Origin: Actinomycetota bacterium | GTDB lineage: Bacteria; Actinomycetota; Thermoleophilia; Gaiellales; Gaiellaceae | Assembly: GCA_013812465.1 (NCBI GenBank) | Contig: JACCTK010000201.1 | Span: 1-11,729, forward strand | Direction of reading: 5' to 3' | Length of the DNA stretch: 11,729 nucleotides | Shown: piece by piece, positions 1-7,031 of the stretch | Layout: every line of letters begins with the position of its first letter | How positions within the stretch are numbered: the first letter of the stretch is position 1 | Notes under the pieces: generated by a model | Databases searched by the model: none | Told to the model about the DNA's origin: nothing | What the model saw: the letters and a program-made list of their open reading frames with translations, nothing else | Program-made: the position numbers and the translations under genes

Positions 1-37
1 ATTCAGAACCGCCTGGCAGTCGTTACGGCTGTCAGCC

Positions 38-449
38 TCAGCCCTGATCGTCATGGGCCGTTTCGAGCTGCCAACGGAGTTGGCCGTCGCTCTCGCTGGT
101 GAGGACGAAACCAATGCGTTCGAGCACGCGGATTGACGGCAGATTCTCCTTCTCGCAACCGGCGACGACCGAGCCCACCCGTGGCTGTCGGAGCGCCCAA
201 TCGACGAGGGGCGCTTGCTGCTTCGGTACCCGCGACCCGGCCGATCTGGGATCACGCTGTAGCCGATCTCGACCGCTCTGTCGTCTCCCGGCGGCCCGAT
301 AAAGCCGATATCGCCGACCAGAGTCTTCGACTCCCACTCGATGATCACCCACACGCCGAAGCTCTCCTCGTCGCGAGCGGCTGCAGCCTGAAGAGGCAGT
401 ACGTCTAGGAGGTCAGCGTGCGGCCAATCAGTTGGTAGGACCGCGCTAA
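38..449 (-). pseudogene. GNAT acetyltransferase, C-terminal part (split and frameshifted)
   Basis: This is the C-terminal three quarters of a RimJ/RimL-type GNAT N-acetyltransferase, a family that moves an acetyl group from acetyl-CoA to an amine. On the minus strand from 449 the reading runs SAVLPTDWPHADLLDVLP, then FGVWVIIEW, then VGDIGFIGPPGDD, VEIGYSVIP and RPGRGY, which is the acetyl-CoA binding strand and loop. Near 220-245 the frame breaks: a short TEAAS piece is in a second frame, and LVDWAL, ENLPSIRVLERIGF and the end are in a third, stopping at 38-40. One or two small indels explain this. The N-terminus is missing here and is found at 11553-11646. The family call is firm; the substrate is unknown. 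The ATG at 471 lies outside the conserved region, so it is not taken as a real start. Confidence 0.8.
446..449. repeat. CTAA, left copy of a probable target-site duplication
   Basis: The GNAT homology stops exactly at this CTAA. The same four bases at 11553-11556 begin the other half of the gene. Overlapping the two copies restores the reading ARLL-SAVLP in frame. CTAA fits the YTAR target preference known for IS5-family elements. Unlike the IS left end at 10654, the sequence from 450 onward shows no IS5-type terminal repeat. Confidence 0.6.
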
Positions 450-553
450 CTGTGCCTGGCACTGGAGGCATGAAATGTGTGCGCCGATCGTTCCACACCG
501 CACCTGTTCGAATCGGACGGGTGGGCTCGGTGGAGTTGACCCGCTTGGGCTGA

Positions 554-706
554 CAGCCACGTAGGGAGTGCAGAACGAGCGGATCACCGCCTGTCTCGCG
601 AACGACGGTCGTTTTCTCCGCGTTCATCGTCTGGCGCTGGTGGGCGATCGCCCTCTACCACGCCTGGCAGGACCGCCGAAGCGGAGGCCCCGAACCGGAC
701 TCGTAG
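554..706 (+). pseudogene. Possible remnant of a small membrane protein
   Basis: Between a TGA at 551-553 and a TAG at 704-706 one frame is open but has no ATG, GTG or TTG start. Its second half reads TVVFSAFIVWRWWAIALYHA followed by WQDRRSGGPEPDS. This looks like one transmembrane helix with a charged C-terminal tail. A GTG at 568 in the neighbouring frame could supply a start if one base were out of place near 600-610. It may be a truncated or frameshifted first gene of the downstream operon. I do not recognise a family. The rest of the 450-742 stretch shows no convincing gene or RNA. Confidence 0.25.
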
Positions 707-709
707 CTC

Positions 710-733
710 GTTGGACCGGGAAGAACCGGGTAG
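710..733 (+). promoter_or_regulatory. Candidate stress-sigma-like promoter of the six-gene operon
   Basis: GTTGGA (710-715) and GGGTAG (728-733) are separated by 12 bases and lie just before the ATG at 743. The -10 resembles the SigB/SigF type, and its distance to the ATG (9 bases) equals that in front of ku. The -35 is a weak match, so this is tentative. No good ribosome binding site precedes the ATG, which would fit a leaderless transcript. Confidence 0.25.
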
Positions 734-742
734 TAAATCCGG

Positions 743-1144
743 ATGGACGCTTGGGACGACTGGCCCTTTGCCCGCGTGTACCTGCTGTTCCTCGTAATCG
801 CCTTCGTGAGCCTCGGCGCCCAAGTGCTGCTCTTCCACTGGCGGGCCGGATTCAGCCGCTGGACGATGTACGGACCGGTGTTCCTGGCGCCCGTGATCGC
901 CCTCGCAGCCGTGGTCGCGGCGATCGCGCGGGACGGCATCGTCGGCTGGTTAGCTCTCGTCGTCTTCGCGCTCGGAGTCCTCTCCGGACTCGTCGGCGTC
1001 TACGAGCACTTCAACGGCATCCGACGGCGGATCGGCGGCTTCTCGTTGCGCAACCTGATGAGCGGCCCGCCGCCTTTTCTGCCCGGGGCGTACCTGTTGC
1101 TCTCTCTGACCGGGGGCGTCGCCCTCATCTGGCAGGCGCTATGA
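743..1144 (+). CDS. Small four-helix integral membrane protein
   Basis: A 133-residue membrane protein whose family I do not recognise. Four hydrophobic segments are visible at about residues 12-32, 43-62, 66-87 and 114-132. A basic loop containing GIRRRIGG lies between the third and fourth. There is no cleavable signal peptide. The start is the ATG at 743; there is no clear Shine-Dalgarno site. The stop overlaps the next start (ATGA at 1141-1144), so it is translationally coupled to the gluconate-dehydrogenase subunit-3-like gene and, through it, to the GMC dehydrogenase. A membrane anchor or quinone-side partner for that dehydrogenase is a reasonable inference from position alone. No heme-ligand pattern stands out. 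Confidence 0.75.
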   Translation: MDAWDDWPFARVYLLFLVIAFVSLGAQVLLFHWRAGFSRWTMYGPVFLAPVIALAAVVAAIARDGIVGWLALVVFALGVLSGLVGVYEHFNGIRRRIGGFSLRNLMSGPPPFLPGAYLLLSLTGGVALIWQAL

Positions 1145-1686
1145 AGCCGCTCGACCGGCTAGGACGGAAGGAGCGGGCGATCGTCGAGGAGCGCCAAGAG
1201 ACCGGCTACCGGAAGGACAACCTCGAGCACTTCGGAGGCGAGCTCGAGCCCGAGCTGCGCGCGTTCGTCGCGCGACTACTTCCCGGTGTCCCGGAATCGA
1301 TCGATCTCTCCGCGTTCGTGGATGCGCACGCAGAGGACCCGATCGGCCGCGGCGACCGTTCCCCGGGGTTGCCGGCGAACGCCGCGTTGCTTCGGCTGGG
1401 CCTGAGAGCCCTTCTCAGGCAGGGGTTCTCTCGGCTGGCCGAGGACGAGCAGAACGAACTGATCGGCCGCATGCGTCGCGGCGAAGCCGATCAGGAGCTT
1501 GGCCTGCCCGCCAAGGAGTTCATCGACCGCCTGCTCGTCAAGGCTCTCGCCGGGTACCTCGCCCATCCCGACACCTGGGAGCGGATCGGCTTCAACGGCC
1601 CGGCCTATCCCGAGGGTTATTCCTGGATCGGGCGAACCGGCGTCGCGAGGCGTCACGAGAAGTTCCCCGGAGCGACCCGCCTGTGA
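1141..1686 (+). CDS. Gluconate 2-dehydrogenase subunit 3-like protein
   Basis: A 181-residue soluble protein resembling the small (gamma, subunit 3) partner of membrane-linked gluconate and sugar dehydrogenases. The strongest signature is the C-terminal stretch around residues 134-165: LAGYLAHPDTWERIG, then PAYPEGYSWIG. In known complexes this subunit accompanies the GMC flavoprotein and often carries a Tat signal. None is visible here, so this version may work in the cytoplasm. The start at 1141 overlaps the previous stop by ATGA, and its own stop overlaps the GTG of the GMC gene (GTGA at 1683-1686). This is the arrangement expected for a stoichiometric complex. The open frame extends upstream to 568, but that part is out-of-frame readthrough of the membrane-protein gene. 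Confidence 0.75.
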   Translation: MKPLDRLGRKERAIVEERQETGYRKDNLEHFGGELEPELRAFVARLLPGVPESIDLSAFVDAHAEDPIGRGDRSPGLPANAALLRLGLRALLRQGFSRLAEDEQNELIGRMRRGEADQELGLPAKEFIDRLLVKALAGYLAHPDTWERIGFNGPAYPEGYSWIGRTGVARRHEKFPGATRL

Positions 1687-3261
1687 CGAGCGCGCCTCCC
1701 GTACGCGTTGACGAGCTGAAACGCCTCATGCAGCACCACGACGGGCCGGTTGACGCCTGCATCGTCGGCTGCGGAGCGGGTGGCTCCGTTCTCGCCAAGG
1801 AGCTAGCCGAGGGTGGGATGAGCGTGGTCGTGATCGAGGCCGGCGATTGGATCGACTCGCGCGAGGACATGGTCAACGACGAGCTCTCGATGATCGGGCC
1901 GCTCGACTGGGACGACCTAAGGATCAGCGGGGGTCAGCGATCCGATCAAGACGGGCAGGGTGAACACGGGTCGCGCGGTCGGAGGGACCACCGTCCACTT
2001 CACCGCGATGTCACTTCGGCTCGACCCGAGCGACTTCGAGATCGCCACGCGCGATGGCGTGGGCGTCGACTGGCCGTTCGGCTACGACGAGCTCGCTCCC
2101 TACTACGCCGAGGTTGAACGCGCGCTGCCGGTTTCGGGCCCGCGCCGTTCGGCCTGGCCCTCCGGTGCGCCCTATCCGCACGGCGCGCTCCCCTGGTCGG
2201 CGAAGGACCACACGCTCGGCGCGGGCATGGCCGAGTGCGGGCTGCACGTCGAGATGACGCCCCACGCGATCGCGACGACGCCCGTCGACGGTCGCAGCGC
2301 GTGCATGTACTACGGCTTCTGTATGGACGGCTGCAAGAGCGATGCGAAGGGCGGGATGCAGGTCACCTACGTTCCGAAGGCTGTCGCGGCAGGCGCGGAG
2401 ATCCGGGCCAACTGCTTCGCGCTTCGCGTCGAGACGGAGCAAGGGCGCGCAACCGGCGTCACGTACCTCGAGGAGGGCGTGGAGCGCTTTCAGCCTGCAG
2501 CGCGGGTGTTCGTCTGCTGCTACGCGATCGAGACTCCGCGGCTCCTCCTGAGCTCGGGCAATCTTGCCAACTCGAGCGACCAGGTGGGGCGGAACCTGAT
2601 GGTGCACTCGGGACCGATCGTGTACGGCCGCTTCGACCGGCCGCTCGACAGCTTCGTCACGCCTCCGGTCGGGGTGATGACGCGCGACCCCTACGCATCC
2701 GACGAGTCGCGCGGCTTCGTCCGCGGGTTTCTCCTCAACACCTATGCCCAGTTCCCGATCAACTTCGCGCAGAGCCTCGTCGGGAGCAACCCAGACCTGT
2801 GGGGCAACGACCTCATGGAGGTGCTCGACGAGTACGCGCACTGGGGACTTGTCGCGAGCCTGGGCGAGGTGCTGCCGAATCCGGAGAACCGCGTCACGCT
2901 CGCCGACGAGGTGGACTCGAACGACGTCCCGGTTGCTCGGATCACGTTCTCGTACGGCGAGAACGACAAGGCCATCGTCGAGGCCGAGCGGGCGCTCTCC
3001 GAGCAGGTCGTGCAGGCGGCCGGCGCGACGAGGACGCTTGTCAGCGAGGGGACGCACCACGTCCTCGGCACGGCCCGCATGGGAACGGATCCCGAGACGT
3101 CGGTCGTCGGCCCGGACTGCCGGACGCACGACGTCTCCAACCTGTGGATCTGCGACGGCTCGGTCTTGCCCTCGGTCGGCGCGGTCAACCCGAGCCTGAC
3201 CATCGAGGCGCTCGCACTGCGCACCGCGCGACTCGCCCTTACGAATAGAGGTCCCTCGTGA
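1683..3261 (+). CDS. GMC-family FAD-dependent sugar/alcohol dehydrogenase, large subunit (one-base frameshift)
   Basis: The catalytic flavoprotein of a glucose-methanol-choline type dehydrogenase, which oxidises a sugar, polyol or aldonate and passes electrons to a carrier. The N-terminus has the FAD-binding GCGAGG motif (residues 29-34) and VVIEAG. Residues near 98-106 read AVGGTTVHF. Three cysteines (about 207, 213, 217, in ACMYYGFCMDGC) sit where bacterial FAD-glucose dehydrogenases hold an iron-sulfur cluster. The C-terminus has the GMC catalytic His (HHVLGTARMG, about 458-459) and Asn (AVNPSLTIEA, about 502). The frame shifts at a run of five Gs (1929-1933). Removing one G gives RISGVSDPIKTGRVNTGRAV and a full 525-residue protein, so a sequencing indel is likely. 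GTG start at 1683, with GGAG at about 1669. The stop overlaps the next GTG. Confidence 0.85.
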
Positions 3262-5048
3262 GCGAGACAGTGTCCGACTTCCTCGTCCAGCGCCTCCACG
3301 ACTGGGGCATCAGGCGTATCTATGGCTACCCCGGCGACGGCATCAACGGGATCATGGGCGCGCTCCAGCGAGCCGAGGAGCGCATGGAGTTCGTCCAGGT
3401 GCGGCACGAGGAGATGGCCGCCTTCATGGCCTGCGGGCACGCGAAGTGGACCGGCGAGGTCGGCGTCTGCCTCGCGACCTCGGGGCCCGGCGCGATCCAT
3501 CTCCTGAACGGGCTCTACGACGCGAAGCTCGACCACCAGCCGGTCGTGGCGATCGTCGGCCAGCAGGCCCGAGCCGCTCTCGGGGGCTCGTATCAGCAGG
3601 AGGTCGATCTCACGACGCTGTTCAAGGACGTGGCCAGCGAGTACGTGCAGATGGCGACCGAGCCGAGCCAGATGCGGCACGTCGTCGACCGAGCGCTTCG
3701 CATCGCGCAGGCGAAGCGCACGGTGACCTGCATCATCGTCCCCAACGATCTCCAGAACGAGCCGGCCGAGGAGCCGCCCCGCGAGCACGGGACGATCCAC
3801 TCCGGCATCGGCTACAGCCGGCCGGAAGTGGTTCCACGCGATGACGACCTCCGCCGCGCCGCCGAGGTGCTGAACGCTGGCGAGCGGGTCGCCATCCTCG
3901 TCGGCCAGGGCGCGCTCGCCGCGACCGGGGAAGTCGTCGAGACCGCGGACGTCCTCGGGGCCGGGGTCGCCAAGGCGCTCCTCGGCAAGGCGGCGGTACC
4001 CGACGACCTGCCCTTCGTCACGGGCTCGATCGGGTTGCTCGGCACGCGGCCGAGCTGGGAGCTGATGACGGGCTGCGACACGCTCCTGATGGTCGGGACG
4101 AGCTTCCCGTACTCGGAGTTCCTGCCCGAGGAAGGCCAGGCGCGGCGCGCGGCGTTCAGATCGACATCGACGCCGCGAGGCTCGGCATCCGCTACCCGAC
4201 CGAGGTCAACCTGGTCGGTGACAGCGCCGCCACGCTGCGAGCGCTGCGGCCGTACCTGGAACGCAAGGCAAGCCGCTCCTGGCGAGAGCAGGTCGATGAG
4301 AACGTCAACCACTGGTGGCAGGTGCTGGAGGAGCGGGCGCTGCAGGACGCCGATCCGATCAACCCGCAGCGCGTCTTCTGGGAGCTGTCGCAGCGTCTTG
4401 CCGACCGCTGCATCCTGACCTCCGACTCGGGCACGGCCGCGAACTGGTTCGCGCGCGATCTTCGGCTCCGGAGCGGGATGATGGCCTCGGTCTCCGGCAA
4501 CCTGGCGAGCATGGGGTGCGGCGTCCCCTACGCGATCGCGGCCAAGTTCGCCCCACCCGGACCGGGTCGCCATCGCCCTCGTGGGCGACGGCGCCATGCA
4601 GATGAACGGCCTCGCCGAGCTCGTCACCATCGCCAAGTATTGGAGACGCTGGTCGGACCCGCGTCTCGTCGTCGCGGTCCTGAACAACCGTGACCTGAAC
4701 ATGGTCACCTGGGAGCAGCGGGTGATGGAGGGCAATCCGAAGTACGCCGCCTCACAAGAGATCCCGGACGTCCCGTATGCCCGCTTCGCCGAGATGGTCG
4801 GCCTCCAGGGCATGCGCGTCGAGGAGCCGGGAGAGATCGCGTCGGCCTGGGAAACGGCGCTCGCCGCCGATCGGCCGGTCGTCCTCGACGTCGTCACCGA
4901 TCCTGAGGTGCCGCCGCTGCCGCCGCACATCACTCTCGAGCAGGCAAAGAACTTCGCCCTCGCCGTCGCCAAGGGCGATCCGGGTCGGCGCGGCATGATC
5001 GAGAACTCGCTCAGGCAGAAGGTCGCGGAGCTGCTGGCCAGGAGGTAG
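3258..5048 (+). CDS. Thiamine-diphosphate-dependent enzyme, pyruvate oxidase/acetolactate synthase-like (two frameshifts)
   Basis: A ThDP enzyme of about 596 residues with the usual three domains, acting on a 2-oxo acid. Domain 1 has GYPGDGINGI and the catalytic Glu (E51 in VRHEEMAAFMA), then ATSGPGAIHLLNGLYDA. The middle domain contains VAILVGQGA and RYPTEVNLVGD. The C-terminal domain has the GDG...NN cofactor motif (VGDGAMQMNG to VLNNRDLNMVTWEQR). The reading changes frame twice: in a GC-rich stretch at about 4136-4157, and at CCCC (4551-4554), where dropping one C restores FAHPDRVAIALVGDG. These look like sequence indels rather than decay, since all motifs survive. It resembles the actinobacterial group annotated thiamine pyrophosphate-requiring protein. 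It may cleave or decarboxylate a 2-oxo acid made by neighbouring enzymes; the substrate is not known. GTG start with GAGG seven bases upstream. Confidence 0.85.
5040..5045 (+). promoter_or_regulatory. Ribosome binding site of the enolase-superfamily gene
   Basis: A perfect AGGAGG overlaps the end of the preceding gene. It lies 5 bases before the GTG at 5051 and 8 bases before a second GTG at 5054, so either codon could be the start. The second has the more usual spacing. The proteins differ by one residue. Confidence 0.7.
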
Positions 5049-5050
5049 CC

Positions 5051-6151
5051 GTGGTGACGGTTACGCGTCACGTCGAAGCCCCGATCGAACAGCTGGACGT
5101 CGCTGCGTACACGATCCCGACCGACGCGCCAGAGTCCGACGGGACGCACGAGTGGAACTCGACGACGATCGTCGTCGTCCACGTCGAGGGAGGCGGCAAG
5201 CGAGGTCTCGGATACACGTACTCGCACGCTGCGGCTGCTGCGGTCGTCGCCGATCCACTTCGTGCCCTCGTCGAGGGGCGAGATGCATTCGGGATCCCCT
5301 CGATCTGGGACGCACTCGGACGGCAGGTTCGCAACCTCGGCCGCCCCGGAGTCGCCGCATCAGCGATCTCGGCGGTCGACGCAGCGCTGTGGGATCTGAA
5401 GGCTCGAGTACTCGACCTCCCACTTTGCACACTCCTGGGAGCGGCCCGCGAAGACGTTCCCATCTACGGAAGCGGCGGGTTCACGTCGTACTCGCCGGCC
5501 CGACTCGAGGAGCAGTTGGGCGGCTGGGCGGCAGATGGCATAGCGCGAGTGAAGATGAAGGTGGGACGGGAGCCCGCCGGCGATGCCGACCGGGTGCGGC
5601 TGGCGCGGGAGGCGATCGGCTCGGCGGAGCTCTTCGTCGACGCGAACGGCGCGTACACGCCGAAGCAGGCGCTCCTTCATGCGGAACGGTTCGCCGAGCA
5701 CGAGGTCACGTGGCTCGAGGAGCCGGTGAGCTCGGCCGACTTCGCGGGACTGGCGTTCGTACGTGAGCGCTCGCCCGCCGGAATGGACGTCGCCGCCGGC
5801 GAGTACGCGTACGTCCCGGCCGACTTTCGCCACATCATCGGCGCGGTCGACTGTCTCCAGGCCGACGCCACCCGCTGCCTCGGCATCACCGGGTTCCTGC
5901 GAGCGGCGGCGCTGGCCGATGCGCACGGCCTCGACCTTTCCGGTCATACGGCGCCCTCGCTCCATCTGCATCCCTGCCTCGCAGTCCCCAGGCTTCGGCA
6001 TCTCGAGTGGTTCCACGATCACGTCCGGATCGAGCGCCTGCTCTTCGACGGGTTCGTCGAGCCCGTCGCCGGCTCTCTCCATCCGGACCTCTCCAGGGCC
6101 GGACACGGCCTCGAGCTGAAGGAGACCGACGCGGAGCGCTTCGCGGCATGA
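5051..6151 (+). CDS. Enolase-superfamily enzyme, mandelate racemase subgroup (probable sugar-acid dehydratase)
   Basis: A 366-residue mandelate racemase/muconate lactonizing enzyme-type protein. All mandelate-racemase-subgroup active-site residues can be placed: the Lys-x-Lys base K168/K170 (RVKMKVGR), metal ligands D197 (FVDANGAYT), E223 (WLEEPV) and E251 (AAGEYAY), the His-Asp dyad D272 (LQADATRCLG) and H299 (SGHTAPSLH), and a Glu at 319 (HLEWF). These positions are within a few residues of mandelate racemase numbering. The subgroup mostly removes the alpha-proton of a carboxylate sugar. Aldonate dehydration to a 2-keto-3-deoxy acid is the most common role and would suit a neighbouring sugar dehydrogenase. 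Racemase or epimerase activity is not excluded. It follows the ThDP gene by two bases and its stop overlaps the next ATG. Confidence 0.87.
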   Translation: MVTVTRHVEAPIEQLDVAAYTIPTDAPESDGTHEWNSTTIVVVHVEGGGKRGLGYTYSHAAAAAVVADPLRALVEGRDAFGIPSIWDALGRQVRNLGRPGVAASAISAVDAALWDLKARVLDLPLCTLLGAAREDVPIYGSGGFTSYSPARLEEQLGGWAADGIARVKMKVGREPAGDADRVRLAREAIGSAELFVDANGAYTPKQALLHAERFAEHEVTWLEEPVSSADFAGLAFVRERSPAGMDVAAGEYAYVPADFRHIIGAVDCLQADATRCLGITGFLRAAALADAHGLDLSGHTAPSLHLHPCLAVPRLRHLEWFHDHVRIERLLFDGFVEPVAGSLHPDLSRAGHGLELKETDAERFAA

Positions 6152-6576
6152 GGACAAAGCTCCTTCACCGAAACGGCGAGCGGACGTACGTGCTCGTCTT
6201 CGACAAGGACGACGCGGTGATCGAGGAGCTCGAAGGGTTCGCGCGCGAGTGCGAGCTCCCGGCCGCCCGCTTTACCGCGATCGGTGCATTCAGTTACGTG
6301 AAGCTCGGCTACCTTGACCGGGGGCGGACCGGATATCTCGAGATCTCGCTCGAAGAGCAGGTCGAGGTGCTCTCGTTGCTCGGTGACATCGCCGAGCACG
6401 AGGGACAGCCGAAGGTGCACGCGCACGTCGTCGTCGGTCGCCGTGACGGCCGCACGCGCGGCGGCCATCTGCTCGAGGCGCATGTGTGGCCGACGCTCGA
6501 GCTGATGCTCGAGGAGTCGCCCGAGCACCTGCGCCGACGGATCGACGAGGAGACCGTTCCGCTGATCGTGCTTTGA
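6148..6576 (+). CDS. PCC/DUF296-domain protein
   Basis: A 142-residue single-domain protein of the PCC (plant and prokaryote conserved, DUF296) family, which forms trimers and in plants is fused to AT-hooks. Recognisable parts are the start YVLVFDKDDAVIEELEGFA, then FTAIGAFSYVKLGYLD, HAHVVVGRRDG, GGHLLEAHVWPTLELMLEE and the ending RRIDEETVPLIVL. H91, H93 and H107 match the family's presumed metal-binding histidines. No DNA-binding hook is present, so the bacterial role is unclear. The start is the ATG at 6148 overlapping the previous stop (ATGA), and GGAG lies about 12 bases upstream. It is the last gene of the operon, followed by a hairpin terminator. Confidence 0.85.
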   Translation: MRTKLLHRNGERTYVLVFDKDDAVIEELEGFARECELPAARFTAIGAFSYVKLGYLDRGRTGYLEISLEEQVEVLSLLGDIAEHEGQPKVHAHVVVGRRDGRTRGGHLLEAHVWPTLELMLEESPEHLRRRIDEETVPLIVL

Positions 6577-6614
6577 GCTGTTCCGAGTCGGACGTGATGG
6601 ATTTCCTGCGCGTC

Positions 6615-6641
6615 GGGCGGACCGGCGATGTCGGTCCGCCC
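6615..6641. terminator. Bidirectional hairpin terminator
   Basis: A perfect 10-bp stem (GGGCGGACCG paired with CGGTCCGCCC) with a 7-base loop lies between the stops of two converging genes, 38 bases after the PCC gene and 13 bases after the Gly/Ser/Gln-rich gene. There is no strong T tract, as is usual in high-GC actinobacteria. Confidence 0.7.
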
Positions 6642-6654
6642 TCGTGCTACCGAC

Positions 6655-6921
6655 TCACCTCGCGCCACTGGACTCTTCGTCCTGGGGGCTCTCCATTTCG
6701 CCTTGGCCCCCGGTGCCGTTCTCGGAACCGCCGCTCTGCGAGCTCCCGCCTTGCGAGCCGCCGCCCTGCGAGCCCCCGCCCGAAGAACCGCCGGTCTCCG
6801 GTCCACCCTGCGAGCCGCCGCTCTGGGAACCGCCCTGCGAGCCGCCGCTCTGCGAACCGCCTTCCTGACCACTCTGTGAGCTGCCGCCTTGGCCGCTCTC
6901 TCTTTCCTCCTCGGGGTTCAT
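6655..6921 (-). CDS. Small Gly/Ser/Gln-rich low-complexity protein
   Basis: An 88-residue protein built from short repeats of the GGSQSGGSQG kind (about residues 18-66), flanked by acidic ends (NPEEERES and EMESPQDEESSGAR). Met is its only large hydrophobic residue: there is no Phe, Tyr, Trp, Leu, Ile, Val, Cys, Lys or His. It is therefore almost certainly disordered and soluble. The gene is supported by an AAGGAG site ending six bases before the ATG at 6921, a stress-sigma-type promoter upstream and a terminator downstream. I know no defined family. Small hydrophilic proteins of this composition in other bacteria are often induced by stress or drying, so a protective role is possible but unproven. 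Overlapping plus-strand frames are artefacts of the repeat. Confidence 0.75.
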   Translation of the reverse strand: MNPEEERESGQGGSSQSGQEGGSQSGGSQGGSQSGGSQGGPETGGSSGGGSQGGGSQGGSSQSGGSENGTGGQGEMESPQDEESSGAR

Positions 6922-6952
6922 CTCGTCTCCTTTCCCTCGAGGTTACGCGGAT

Positions 6953-6978
6953 TTACCCGTGTGTGCTCGACGGTAAAC
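6953..6978 (-). promoter_or_regulatory. Stress-sigma (SigB/SigF-type) promoter, leftward
   Basis: On the minus strand GTTTAC (6978-6973) and GGGTAA (6958-6953) are separated by 14 bases, close to the SigB/SigF consensus GTTT...GGGTA. Transcription would start near 6946, leaving a leader of about 25 bases with the AAGGAG site before the ATG at 6921. Its -35 lies in the left arm of a 10-bp inverted repeat shared with the ku promoter. Confidence 0.65.
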
Positions 6979-7003
6979 GGACACGAACGCCGCCCGTTTA
7001 CCG
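6971..7003. repeat. 10-bp inverted repeat carrying both -35 elements
   Basis: CGGTAAACGG (6971-6980) and CCGTTTACCG (6994-7003) form a perfect inverted repeat with a 13-base spacer. Each arm holds the GTTTAC -35 of one of two divergent promoters. The symmetry may simply come from two back-to-back -35 boxes or may also be an operator. Confidence 0.7.
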
Positions 7004-7022
7004 GTCACGTGAGATTGGGTAC
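6996..7022 (+). promoter_or_regulatory. Stress-sigma (SigB/SigF-type) promoter of ku
   Basis: GTTTAC (6996-7001) and GGGTAC (7017-7022) are separated by 15 bases. The ATG of ku is only nine bases after the -10, so the transcript would be leaderless or nearly so. That agrees with the lack of any Shine-Dalgarno sequence before ku. Confidence 0.65.
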
Positions 7023-7031
7023 CCGGACTTC

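Noticed and set aside
500..530. GTTCGAATC resembling a tRNA T loop, possible tRNA fragment or attachment site
   Set aside because: The flanking bases do not form a T stem, and no acceptor or anticodon arm is present on either strand.
405..587. 60-codon minus-strand frame before the operon
   Set aside because: No motif or ribosome site, and it crosses the GNAT/block junction.
2011..5227. Long minus-strand open frames (372, 352 and 471 codons) opposite the GMC and ThDP genes
   Set aside because: They are antisense to clear conserved enzymes, Arg/Ala/Ser-rich without recognisable motifs, and typical of shadow frames in high-GC DNA.
6628..6879. Plus-strand Ala/Pro/Leu repeat frames across the Gly/Ser/Gln-rich gene
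   Set aside because: They are products of the same DNA repeat read on the other strand. Only the minus frame has a good ribosome site, promoter and terminator.
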